A stretch of 64,000 nt of DNA from JBBROS01 sp965260935 (GTDB lineage Bacteria; Pseudomonadota; Alphaproteobacteria; Acetobacterales; Acetobacteraceae): assembly GCA_965260935.1 (NCBI GenBank), contig OZ253374.1:2356001-2420000 (forward strand), written 5' to 3'. Positions 44,630 through 52,521 of the stretch are shown in pieces (position 1 is the first letter of the stretch; the number at the start of each line of letters is the position of its first letter). Both the position numbers and the translations under genes were made by a program. The notes under the pieces are model-generated. The model had not been told where the DNA came from, searched no databases, and saw only the letters and a list, made by a program, of their open reading frames with translations.

Positions 44630-45775
44630 GTGCGGTTCTCGGTCGTCGCGTCCGCCCTGGTCGCCGTGCTGGTCGGCTTCGGCGGCACCCTGGCGCTGAT
44701 CGTCGCCGCCGCGCGCAACCTGGGCGCCGATGCGGGCGAGACCGCCTCATGGGTCGCGGCCCTCTGCCTCGCCATCGGCGTCAGCAGCATCGTCCTCAGC
44801 GTCCGGCACCGGATGCCGGTGGTGACAGCCTGGTCGCTCGCCGGCGCGGTGATGATCGCCGGCCTGGCGCCGGGCATGACGATGGCCGAGGCGGCCGGCG
44901 CATTCCTGCTCTCGGGCGCGCTGATGCTGCTCGCGGGCGCCGTCCCGGCCTTGGGAGCGGCGGTCGCCAGGCTGCCGGCGCCGATCGGGGCGGCGATGCT
45001 GGCCGGGCTGCTGCTCCGCTTCGTGCTGGCGCTGTTCCAGGCCGGGGGCGCGGAGCCGTTGCTCGTGCTGCCGTTGCTCGCGGCGTTCCTGCTCGCCCGG
45101 TCAATCCACCCGGCGTCCGCGCCGCTGGTGGTCATCGCCGCCGGGCTGCCGCTCGCAGCCCTGCTCGGGCACCCGCTGCCGCCCCCGGAGTTCAGCCTCG
45201 CGGTCCCGCGCTGGACCACGCCGGCATTCAGCCCGGCGGCGTTGCTCGGCCTGGGCGTGCCGTTGTTCCTCGTCACCATGGCGACGCAGCAGATCCCGGG
45301 GGCTGCCGTGCTCCGCGTCGCCGGGTATGAGCCGCCCGTCCGCAGCACACTCGTCGTGACCGGCGCGCTGACGGTCCTGCTGGCCCCGTTCGGCTGCTTC
45401 TCGGCCAACCTGTCGTCCGTGACCGCCGCCATCTGCACCGGGCCGGAGGCCCACCCCGACCCGGCCCAGCGATGGAAAACAGGCCCGTATTTTGGCGCGT
45501 TCTATCTGCTGCTCGGGCTGTTCGGCGCTGGGTTCGCGACGATGCTCGCGGGCTTGCCGCCGCTGCTCGTGTCGGTCGTGGCCGGGACGGCGCTGCTGGG
45601 GCCGATGACCAACGCGCTCGCTGCCGCCGTCGCGCACGATGGCCAGCGCTTCGCCGCCGTCACCGCCTTCGGGGTCACGGCATCGGGCCTCAACCTCCTG
45701 GGCCTGGGCGGGGCGTTCTGGGGCTTGCTCGCCGGGGTCGCCGTGCTTGCCGCCGACCGCCGGCTGGCTACCTGA
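44630..45775 (+). CDS. benE: BenE-family benzoate:H+ symporter
   Basis: Integral membrane protein of 381 residues with about ten to twelve hydrophobic segments. Family landmarks are FLVTMATQQIPGAAVLRVAG and CFSANLSSVTAAICTGPEAH, characteristic of BenE. The substrate (benzoate or another aromatic acid) is inferred from the family and from the adjacent pcaC. The GTG at 44630 lies 18 bases after pcaC. Its 3' end overlaps the converging GH16-like gene by 8 bases. Confidence 0.88.
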   Translation: MRFSVVASALVAVLVGFGGTLALIVAAARNLGADAGETASWVAALCLAIGVSSIVLSVRHRMPVVTAWSLAGAVMIAGLAPGMTMAEAAGAFLLSGALMLLAGAVPALGAAVARLPAPIGAAMLAGLLLRFVLALFQAGGAEPLLVLPLLAAFLLARSIHPASAPLVVIAAGLPLAALLGHPLPPPEFSLAVPRWTTPAFSPAALLGLGVPLFLVTMATQQIPGAAVLRVAGYEPPVRSTLVVTGALTVLLAPFGCFSANLSSVTAAICTGPEAHPDPAQRWKTGPYFGAFYLLLGLFGAGFATMLAGLPPLLVSVVAGTALLGPMTNALAAAVAHDGQRFAAVTAFGVTASGLNLLGLGGAFWGLLAGVAVLAADRRLAT

Positions 45776-46985
45776 TGCCGTTCCGCTTGGAGGCGCGATA
45801 CTGGTCCGGGTCGGCGATGTTGCCGTGCCAGCCGGAAATCTCCTGCACGACGATGGTCCAGCCGTCCGGGATGCCGTCGTTGTCCACGACCTTGCCGCCG
45901 CGGCGGGTCCAGCTCGGGATGGCCTGGTTGCCGATGATGAGGTGCATCGCCACGGTCTTGCGTTTGCCGTCGGCCGGGTCGACAAAGGTGTCGGGCGCGT
46001 ACTCCATGTAAACGGTCGAAACGAGCTGGCCGTCGACCAACAAATCGATCAGGTTGCTGCCGTCGCCGCGCCAGTTGCCGATCAGGTCATGGAAACCCTC
46101 CGACCAGTCGAACGGCGCGCGCGCGAACTCAGGCTTAAAGGATGGGCCATAGTATTTCCATCCGTCGCCGTCCGCCCAATACACGCCGTGCGGCGGCGTC
46201 TTCCACTTGGTGCCGTAGATGTCGGGCGTTCCGAAGTCGATCTGGTAGCCGGGCGGGACGCCCGCGGGCAGGCGCGGGTAGTTGTCGTTCCAATCGATCT
46301 CGAAATTGGCCTTGCTGGCGCGATACAACGCATCGGGGCCGTTGAAGCCCTGGTAAGGCTCGCCGCCCGGCCCGGGCGAGGCCTGCTGGCCGGTGAACAT
46401 CCAGATCGGTGCCCAGGAGTGCGCGCCTTTGGGGCTTTTGTAGCGGACCTTCATGACCGTGCCCGGGCGCCATTCGAACGGCAGCCGGATCATCGCCCCC
46501 CAAACGTGGCCAGGCTCGCAGTTCGTGCCGTTGTCCGAGCAGACCGCCCGGAGATGCAAGCCGTCCGGCTTCATGACGTGAAGGTCGTTCGGGTCGCCGG
46601 GCGCGGTGTGCCGGGCAACCGCGGCGAAGGTGTTGTTGTTCGCCTGCCCGGTGTCCATCGGGCTGCCGATCGCCTTGTGCAGGTCGCCCGACATGTAATT
46701 GAGGAAGAACCGGTCGCGCACCGATTGGCCGCTCGTCATGTTGGCGCCCGGCTGCGCGCTGCCCATGATGAGCGAGAAGGCGTTGCGCGCCCCCCGCGTC
46801 ATCGTCAGCCCGTGGCCCGGCACCGCGCCCGCAACAACGGGAAGGGGGTCCCTGCGCGGGTTGTTCGGTTTGGTCGAGAACGTCGCGCCCGCGTCGCCCG
46901 GGGCTGCGCAGGCAGGTAAGCCGGATGCGAGCATGGCGGCGGCCAGGCAGGCGGTTCTTGCGAGATGTCCCACGTGCATACCCAT
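45768..46985 (-). CDS. Secreted GH16-like (laminarinase-fold) protein with altered catalytic motif
   Basis: Protein of 405 residues with an N-terminal signal peptide (cleavage near LPACAAP). The middle has the pattern of family 16 glycosidases: KVRYKSPKGAHSWAPIWMF followed by FEIDWNDNYP. There E229 and D231 match the first two acids of the ExDxxE motif, but the third position is Asn/Asp, not Glu. If the fold assignment is right, normal GH16 catalysis is doubtful and a binding role is possible. Four cysteines are visible, two in the signal-peptide region or before 160. Converges with benE, overlapping 8 bases. Confidence 0.6.
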   Translation of the reverse strand: MGMHVGHLARTACLAAAMLASGLPACAAPGDAGATFSTKPNNPRRDPLPVVAGAVPGHGLTMTRGARNAFSLIMGSAQPGANMTSGQSVRDRFFLNYMSGDLHKAIGSPMDTGQANNNTFAAVARHTAPGDPNDLHVMKPDGLHLRAVCSDNGTNCEPGHVWGAMIRLPFEWRPGTVMKVRYKSPKGAHSWAPIWMFTGQQASPGPGGEPYQGFNGPDALYRASKANFEIDWNDNYPRLPAGVPPGYQIDFGTPDIYGTKWKTPPHGVYWADGDGWKYYGPSFKPEFARAPFDWSEGFHDLIGNWRGDGSNLIDLLVDGQLVSTVYMEYAPDTFVDPADGKRKTVAMHLIIGNQAIPSWTRRGGKVVDNDGIPDGWTIVVQEISGWHGNIADPDQYRASKRNGIR

Positions 46986-47294
46986 CGAGTTCGTGACGGG
47001 CGCGGCTTAAAGCGCCGCGCTGGCAATGTCGATTCCGAAGCGGGCGGCGACGACGCGCCAAAGATGCGGACGGGTGTGTCTCGTTGCCATATCAAACAAA
47101 AAACCAGAGTATTTACAATACGATACTGGGCGGGCGGATCGGCTGCGGCGGCGTCCACGCAATGATTCCACTATTAAGGACTCGTTATTATGTTGAATGA
47201 ATCGTTATAATAATGTTAGATGTTCGCATACGCTTGCTGACGGAAGCGGCATGAGGATCATGCGGCTACACTTCATGACCGACGGTATAGACAA
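46986..47294. promoter_or_regulatory. Divergent AT-rich promoter region with an inverted repeat
   Basis: This 309-base gap lies between the divergent GH16-like and acyltransferase genes and is AT-rich in its right half. An inverted repeat TTATTAT (47185-47191) / ATAATAA (47207-47213) with a 15-base spacer could be an operator or simply AT-rich promoter DNA. No gene was seen in it. Confidence 0.35.
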
Positions 47295-48491
47295 ATGATG
47301 CTCAAACCCGCCATAGTGTTGACGCGCTTGAGAAGTCCTCGCCGGGTCGCAGCCGTCGCCGCGCGGCCGCAGGCCCGTCCCCAAACATTCCTGAAACCGG
47401 CGGAGATCGGCGCGAACGGCGTGGCGCTGCTCGACCTGCTCCGGGCCGTCGGCGCCAACTTGGTGCTGTTCGGCCACACGGCGGACGTATTCGGCATTGC
47501 CCACACTGTCTCGTTCGGCCAGATCGGCGTCGGCATCTTCTTTATCTTGTCCGGGTTCCTCATCTTCCAATCCAGCCTGAAGCGCATCCAGGAACCGCAG
47601 CCCTACTTCGCGCCCTATATGATAGACCGGTTCGCCCGCATCTTCACCGCCTACATCCCGGCTCTCATCTTCGTCGCCGCGCTCAACGCGGCGGTCAACC
47701 TCGGCGACTGGGGCCAGCCCGGCCTCTCCCACGGCCCGCTGGCGTTCCTGGGCAACCTTTTCCTGCTGCAAGACTATCCCCTGTTCCAGCTCGGCCACCG
47801 GGCCTTCGGCGACGGGCTGTTCATCCGCACCTACAACGCCGCCGAGCCGTTCTGGACCATCCCGATCGAGTTCTGGATCTACGTGCTGTTCGGCCTCGGC
47901 TTTTTCGGCCTGGTCGCCCGCGAGCGGCTTAAACGCCCTCTCTGGATCGTTCTCGGCGCGGTCGCCCTCCCGGTCGTGTTGTGGAACGTCGCGGCTGGCG
48001 GCGGCAACGGCTTGACCCTGGTCTGGGTGGTCGGCGCGATGGGCGCATACATCTGGGTGCGCGCCAGCCGGCGGATCGAGAACAAGGCGCAGATCGGCCT
48101 GGTGATTGTCGGCGCGAGCCTCGTGTGCATCGCCGGGCGCGGGATCAAGACCGGCTGGAACTTCCAGGACCTCGGCATCGTGTTGTGCGAGGCGGCGCTT
48201 GTGCTCGGCCTGCTGTCCTTGATGCAAGGCATCCCAAGCCTGCCGCGCGTGGTCCGGAAATCCTGCACCCTGTTCGCGTCGTACAGCTACAGCCTTTATC
48301 TCATCCACAACACGGTTCTGATCCTGGTCTGGCATCTCTCATCCGGAGCGCCGACGCCCGCCGCCCTGGTCGCCGCGTTCATAGCCATGCACGCGGCGGC
48401 AATCGTCTTGTATCTCGCTTTCGAGCGGCATCATCGTCAGGTGGCTCATTGGCTCAAGCGCCGGTTGGACTTGCGCCAGCGTTTCGCCTAG
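47295..48491 (+). CDS. Acyltransferase 3 family membrane protein
   Basis: Integral membrane O-acyltransferase of 398 residues (OafA/NodX-like) with about ten hydrophobic segments. It has LDLLRAVGANLVLFGHTAD with the membrane His, the ARIFTAYIPAL loop (the DRFARIF motif), and FWTIPIEFWIYVLFGL. Such proteins acetylate or acylate exported sugars; the target is unknown. The first about 40 residues are basic and cytoplasmic. The ATG at 47295 is used; a second Met follows. The stop codon TAG lies at the first bases of a folded repeat element. Confidence 0.85.
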   Translation: MMLKPAIVLTRLRSPRRVAAVAARPQARPQTFLKPAEIGANGVALLDLLRAVGANLVLFGHTADVFGIAHTVSFGQIGVGIFFILSGFLIFQSSLKRIQEPQPYFAPYMIDRFARIFTAYIPALIFVAALNAAVNLGDWGQPGLSHGPLAFLGNLFLLQDYPLFQLGHRAFGDGLFIRTYNAAEPFWTIPIEFWIYVLFGLGFFGLVARERLKRPLWIVLGAVALPVVLWNVAAGGGNGLTLVWVVGAMGAYIWVRASRRIENKAQIGLVIVGASLVCIAGRGIKTGWNFQDLGIVLCEAALVLGLLSLMQGIPSLPRVVRKSCTLFASYSYSLYLIHNTVLILVWHLSSGAPTPAALVAAFIAMHAAAIVLYLAFERHHRQVAHWLKRRLDLRQRFA

Positions 48492-48538
48492 ACCGCGATC
48501 GTTCTGACTGGAGGCAGTCAGAACGTGAATCGCCGTCT
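48489..48538 (-). repeat. Folded dispersed repeat, half copy 3
   Basis: The reverse strand matches the second half of the elements at 11801 and 60431: outer arms GGCGAT / ATCGCGGTCT around an inner perfect stem. On the plus strand GTTCTGACTG (48501-48510) pairs with CAGTCAGAAC (48515-48524) with loop GAGG. The outer bases AGAC..GCGAT pair with ATCGC..GTCT. The inner stem differs in sequence from the other copies but keeps its pairing. Its first bases contain the acyltransferase stop codon. Confidence 0.65.
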
Positions 48539-48654
48539 CAAATAAAGCTAGTCCCGGATCGGCCTGACCGGCATCGCCTCGGCTTGCCCGGGCAAGGCAA
48601 CCTTCGCCCCGGTGGCGGCTTTGATCCTCACCGCCGTTTCGCACAAGGGCCGTC

Positions 48655-49815
48655 ATGGGATTTCGCATCATGGCACTGGCATCAAGCCTGCTCCTCTCGG
48701 CCTGCTCCGTCGTCGGCATCCGGACGACCGAGGAGCCGCATTACGACGCCGTTGCCGAAATCGGCAATGTCGAGATCCGCGAGTACGGCCCGCGTTTGGC
48801 TGCCCAGACAGTCGTGTCCGGCGATGCGGTCGCCGCCCGCAGTGCCGGATTCCAAACCCTTGCCTCCTACATCTTCGGCGCCAACAAAGGCAAAACGAGC
48901 ATCGCCATGACGGCCCCGGTCGGGCAATCCTCCGCCAAGCCGGAGAAGATCGCCATGACCGCCCCGGTCGACCAGGCCCGGGAGGCAAGCGGCGAGTGGC
49001 GCATCCGCTTCTTCATGCCGCCCAACTACACGCGCGAGACCTTGCCCGTGCCGACCGACCCGAAAGTCGAGATCGTGACGGTGCCAGCGCAAACCATCGC
49101 CGTCTTGCGCTATTCCGGCACGGCGTCGGCCGCCACGGTCGAGAACGAGAACGCCCGCCTGCTGCGGGCGCTTTCCGGCAGCAAATGGCATCCCACGGGC
49201 AAGCCGATGGCCTGGTTCTACGATCCGCCCTGGACGCTGCCGCCGTTGCGCCGCAATGAGGCGGCGGTCACGGTCGGGCAATGGGCGTTATTCCGCTGCC
49301 TGCATCTCGGCCCGCGGCGAAGGCGGGCGGACAGCCCCGAGCCGCAGCAGCAGGGCGGTGGTGAAATAGATCGACTTGAACGCGAGCACGGGGAAATCCG
49401 AGCGCCAGTTGCCCCGCAGATTCCCGGCCAGAAGGCTCACCAACCCGTCGCGCATCCGGAAGGCGTTGCGCGGCGCCATGAACAGCAGCCGCAACGCCGG
49501 CGTGTTGATGCGGTAGACCAGCCAGCCGATGCGCGCCATCGCATGCCGCATCTCCCGTTCCATCCGCCGCGCCATGGCCCGGCCCCGCGCCGGGTCGGCA
49601 AGCCAGGCGTCGGCGACGGCGGCCCCTTTCTCGCCGGAGGTCATCGCCAGCAACACCCCGCTGCTGAACACCGGGTCGAGAAACGCGAAGGCGTCGCCGA
49701 TGAGCAGGTAGCCGTCGCCGCCGATGCTTCTCGCATCGTAAGAATAGTTGCCGCTGCCGCCGACCTCGGAGACGCGCTCTGCCCCCCGCATCCGGGCGCT
49801 GACGGTCGGGCTTGA
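48655..49815 (+). CDS. SOUL heme-binding lipoprotein with run-on 3' end
   Basis: The N-terminal about 205 residues are a SOUL/HBP-family heme-binding domain preceded by a lipoprotein signal (LLLSAC, lipid-bearing Cys17). Family segments are VEIREYGPRLAAQ, KTSIAMTAPVG, KIAMTAPVDQ and KWHPTGKPMAWFYDPPWTLP. Normal homologues end soon after LRRNEAAV; here no stop occurs there. The open frame continues about 170 more residues as arginine- and proline-rich sequence, antisense to the flavoprotein gene, until 49815. The stop appears lost or displaced. The functional part is 48655 to about 49280. Confidence 0.7.
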   Translation: MGFRIMALASSLLLSACSVVGIRTTEEPHYDAVAEIGNVEIREYGPRLAAQTVVSGDAVAARSAGFQTLASYIFGANKGKTSIAMTAPVGQSSAKPEKIAMTAPVDQAREASGEWRIRFFMPPNYTRETLPVPTDPKVEIVTVPAQTIAVLRYSGTASAATVENENARLLRALSGSKWHPTGKPMAWFYDPPWTLPPLRRNEAAVTVGQWALFRCLHLGPRRRRADSPEPQQQGGGEIDRLEREHGEIRAPVAPQIPGQKAHQPVAHPEGVARRHEQQPQRRRVDAVDQPADARHRMPHLPFHPPRHGPAPRRVGKPGVGDGGPFLAGGHRQQHPAAEHRVEKREGVADEQVAVAADASRIVRIVAAAADLGDALCPPHPGADGRA

Positions 49816-50577
49816 GGCGATCCGGTCGGACAACAGCGCCGCGAGGTCGCCTCGGCGTGCCTTGAACGCGCCCGGGTTGGCCACGAAGCCGACGCTCATC
49901 ACCTGGTCCGGCAGCGGGATCATCCAGAACCAGCCGTCCTCGGCCAGGTGGATGCTGACGTAGCCTTCAAGCTCGCCGGTGCGGAACTCGACGCCTTTGT
50001 AATGGGCGTAGACCGCCGCCGTGTTGTTGCGCTTGTTCGCCCGCTTATGGCCAAACCGCCCAGCCAGGAACGTGTCCCGGCCCGACGCGTCGAGCACGTA
50101 GCGCGGCGTCCAGCGGACAATCGTGCCATCCGCTTCGGCGACGGTCACCTCGGCCCGGCCGCCGTCCGCCGCGAAGGCGACCTCCTTGACGGTGGCGCGC
50201 TGCATCGTCCTGGCCCCGCGCGCCTCAGCCGCTTCGAACAGGAGTTGGTCGAACTCCGCCCGGCGCACCTGCCAGGAGGAGGTGTAGGTCTTGTCCAACC
50301 CGCTGGCGAACGAGAAATGGACCTCCTTGCCGGTGTCGTCGGCCACGAACTCCGCGCCGGGCTTATGGGTGCCGATGGCGGCGATCTTGTCGCGCAGGCC
50401 GAGCCGGTCGAACAGCGCCGTGTTGCGGGGAAGCAGGCTCTCGCCGATATGGAAGCGCGGATGGCGCTCTTTCTCGACCACTACCACGTCATGCCCGCGC
50501 TCGGCCAGCAGGGCCGCGGCCGTGCTGCCGGCCGGCCCGCCGCCGATCACCAGCACGTCGCACTGCGAACCGCTCAA
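49288..50577 (-). CDS. Halogenase-like FAD-dependent oxidoreductase of the aryl-polyene operon
   Basis: Flavoprotein of 429 residues. It has the FAD loop DVLVIGGGPAGSTAAALL, the family segment PRFHIGESLLPRNTALF, a Lys in HKPGAEF (Lys72) near the position of the halogenase lysine, and DGWFWMIP (residues 214-221) matching the WxWxIP motif of flavin-dependent halogenases. It also resembles FixC/geranylgeranyl-reductase proteins, so the reaction (halogenation, hydroxylation or reduction) is open. The TTG at 50577 overlaps the ketoreductase stop (TTGA) and begins the conserved sequence. The longer frame to 51168 is antisense noise. Last gene of the operon. Confidence 0.82.
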   Translation of the reverse strand: MSGSQCDVLVIGGGPAGSTAAALLAERGHDVVVVEKERHPRFHIGESLLPRNTALFDRLGLRDKIAAIGTHKPGAEFVADDTGKEVHFSFASGLDKTYTSSWQVRRAEFDQLLFEAAEARGARTMQRATVKEVAFAADGGRAEVTVAEADGTIVRWTPRYVLDASGRDTFLAGRFGHKRANKRNNTAAVYAHYKGVEFRTGELEGYVSIHLAEDGWFWMIPLPDQVMSVGFVANPGAFKARRGDLAALLSDRIASSPTVSARMRGAERVSEVGGSGNYSYDARSIGGDGYLLIGDAFAFLDPVFSSGVLLAMTSGEKGAAVADAWLADPARGRAMARRMEREMRHAMARIGWLVYRINTPALRLLFMAPRNAFRMRDGLVSLLAGNLRGNWRSDFPVLAFKSIYFTTALLLRLGAVRPPSPRAEMQAAE

Positions 50578-51290
50578 ACCATGCCCCCGTTGATCGAGAC
50601 CGTCTGCCCGGTGATGTATCCCGCCTGCCTGGAAGCCAGGAAGCCGACCAAATCCGCCACCTCGTCCGGCCGCCCGGCACGCTTCATCGGCACGATCTCC
50701 GCGATCCGTTTCGCATCCATTACAGCGTCCACCGCCGGAGAGGCAATAACGCCGGGGGCCACCGCGTTCACGGTGATGCCACGGGCGGCCACCTCGCGCG
50801 CCAAGGACTTGACCGCGCCGATCAGGCCGGCCTTGGCCGCGGCGTAGGCGACCTGGCCGCGGTTGCCCAGCAGGGCGGCGACCGAGGAGACGGCGATCAC
50901 CCGCCCGTATCGCGTGCCGATCATCGGCAGCAGCAGCGGGCGCAGAACGGCGTAGAACCCCCCCAGCGACACGTCGATCGGCCCCTGCCACTGCGCCGCG
51001 GTCATCCCCGCCATCGGCACGTCGTCGTGCAGGCCGGCGTTGTGCACCACCACCTGCAGCACGCCGCCCGCCAGGATGCGCCCGACCGCCGCCTCCGTGC
51101 CCAGCACGTCGCCCAGGTCGCAGGCGAAGGCCTCGGCCGAGCCGCCCAGCCCGGCGATCTCGGCGCACAATGCTTCCGCCCGGCCCAGCCCGGCATGGGC
51201 ATGAACCAGCACGTGCATCCCGTCGCCCGCCAGCCGGCGGCAGATCGCGGCCCCCAGCGGGCTCGCGCCGCCCGTGACCAGCGCCCTCAC
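50574..51290 (-). CDS. 3-oxoacyl-ACP reductase (FabG/ApeQ-like)
   Basis: Short-chain dehydrogenase of 238 residues, expected to reduce the beta-keto group in each polyene extension cycle. The cofactor motif is TGGASPLG, the active site is YAAAK with Ser in AVSSVAALLGN, and the C-terminus is GYITGQTVSINGG. The GTG start at 51290 overlaps the dehydratase stop (GTGA); the much longer frame above is rejected because it lacks the reductase N-terminus. The stop overlaps the flavoprotein TTG. Position and partners point to polyene assembly rather than housekeeping FabG. Confidence 0.88.
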   Translation of the reverse strand: MRALVTGGASPLGAAICRRLAGDGMHVLVHAHAGLGRAEALCAEIAGLGGSAEAFACDLGDVLGTEAAVGRILAGGVLQVVVHNAGLHDDVPMAGMTAAQWQGPIDVSLGGFYAVLRPLLLPMIGTRYGRVIAVSSVAALLGNRGQVAYAAAKAGLIGAVKSLAREVAARGITVNAVAPGVIASPAVDAVMDAKRIAEIVPMKRAGRPDEVADLVGFLASRQAGYITGQTVSINGGMV

Positions 51291-51724
51291 GCGCGTCCCG
51301 CGGGCAATGCGATCGTGGCCCGGGCCTGCACCAGGCGGCGTCCGGACGGGTCCATCAGCGCTAGCGCGTAGAGCATCCCGCCAGCCTCCTGCCGCTCCAG
51401 CCGAGCCTCCACGGCGATCTCCTCCCAAGCCGGGTCGTCGAGGTATGCCACGTGCAGCGCCATGTCGCGAAGCCGGGCCACGTAGCCGGCCTGCTGCGCC
51501 ACGCCGCCGGCGAGCAAAGCCCCGTGCAGCGCCGCCGCCTGCAGGCCGAACTCCACCCCGCATATGGCGGATAGCCGCCCGGCCCGGCGCAACGGGTTCA
51601 GCGGGTCGAGATGCGACCGGGTGGCGCAGCGGATGGCCGCCGTGTCCCATTCCACGAGGCGGCCAAGCAATACCATCGCCCCGGCATGGGGCAGCAGTTC
51701 GGCCAGGCGCGCGCCTTCGATCAT
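51287..51724 (-). CDS. Hotdog-fold 3-hydroxyacyl-ACP dehydratase (ApeP-like)
   Basis: Hotdog protein of 145 residues. The N-terminus AELLPHAGAMVLLGRLVEWD is typical of the ApeP dehydratase of aryl-polyene clusters; the central GVEFGLQAAALHGAL is the hotdog helix. In studied systems this subunit partners with a second dehydratase (ApeI), whose likely counterpart lies at 57454. The ATG at 51724 overlaps the stop of the chain-length-factor gene (ATGA), and the stop overlaps the reductase GTG. Named by resemblance plus neighbours. Confidence 0.84.
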   Translation of the reverse strand: MIEGARLAELLPHAGAMVLLGRLVEWDTAAIRCATRSHLDPLNPLRRAGRLSAICGVEFGLQAAALHGALLAGGVAQQAGYVARLRDMALHVAYLDDPAWEEIAVEARLERQEAGGMLYALALMDPSGRRLVQARATIALPAGRA

Positions 51725-52521
51725 GCCTGGACGCTGACCGAAAGGTGGCCGCCGCCGTAAGGAACCGCCAGCGTGTCCGCGCCGCCCCGCGCCAGGGCCG
51801 ACAGCAGCGGCAGCGCCCGGGCCGCGGCGTTGTAGCGCGCCAGGGCGTCCAGGCCGGGAGGCAACGGCTTGCCTGGCTCGCCCGGCGACGACGCGTAAGC
51901 GACGCGGAGCGACGGGCGTCCCTCCGCCGCCGGCGTCAGCACCAGCCCGACGCCGAACGGCGCACCGGTCGGGCGCAGGGCGTCGAGCGGCGGGGGCAAC
52001 GGATGGTCGTAGCAGCACAGCAGCACCGGCTGCCGCCCGCTGGCCAACTCGGCCATCGCCGTGAGCAGGGCCGCCGGCCAGGTGTCGTCGTGCGCGCCCA
52101 GGCACGTTGCGGGCTGGCGGCTCGCGTTGGCGATCGACCAGTATCCGGCCGCCGCGTTGTGGACCGAGTTGTGGAACTGCGTCGGCGAGACGCCCCGCTC
52201 CCCCGCGGGCGTGCGCGCCAAGGCGTCGAGGATGCTGCCCACGGTCGTCCCGTCGCCGTTGCCGCTGCCGAACACGCTGCGCAGGTCGCCCGGCGCCAGG
52301 CCCGAGGCGGCGGCTGCCTCCTGCGCCACCGTGAGCGCCAGCCGGGTCACTGGCCCGGTCCGCCGCCGCTCGTTGGGCGGCAGGATGGAGGGGGCAGGGG
52401 CGGGGGAGGGACGCGGCTCGTAGCTCGTTTCGCCAGCGAGGACGGGCCGGCTGGCCTGCCAGCCTTCCAGGCCCGGTCCCCAGACCGACACGCCCAGCAC
52501 GGAGGCTGCAAGCGGGGTCAA
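51721..52521 (-). CDS. Ketosynthase chain-length-factor-like subunit
   Basis: Protein of 266 residues of the Ketoacyl-synt_2 type. It resembles an N-terminal ketosynthase half but has no catalytic Cys-His-His set. The segment PTQFHNSVHNAAAGYWSIAN is the family hallmark. Aryl-polyene assembly uses such a subunit beside the active ketosynthase to set chain length. The TTG at 52521 overlaps the ketosynthase stop (TTGA); no better start lies within the conserved region. The stop overlaps the dehydratase ATG. The partner is the gene at 52518-53690. Confidence 0.84.
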   Translation of the reverse strand: MTPLAASVLGVSVWGPGLEGWQASRPVLAGETSYEPRPSPAPAPSILPPNERRRTGPVTRLALTVAQEAAAASGLAPGDLRSVFGSGNGDGTTVGSILDALARTPAGERGVSPTQFHNSVHNAAAGYWSIANASRQPATCLGAHDDTWPAALLTAMAELASGRQPVLLCCYDHPLPPPLDALRPTGAPFGVGLVLTPAAEGRPSLRVAYASSPGEPGKPLPPGLDALARYNAAARALPLLSALARGGADTLAVPYGGGHLSVSVQA

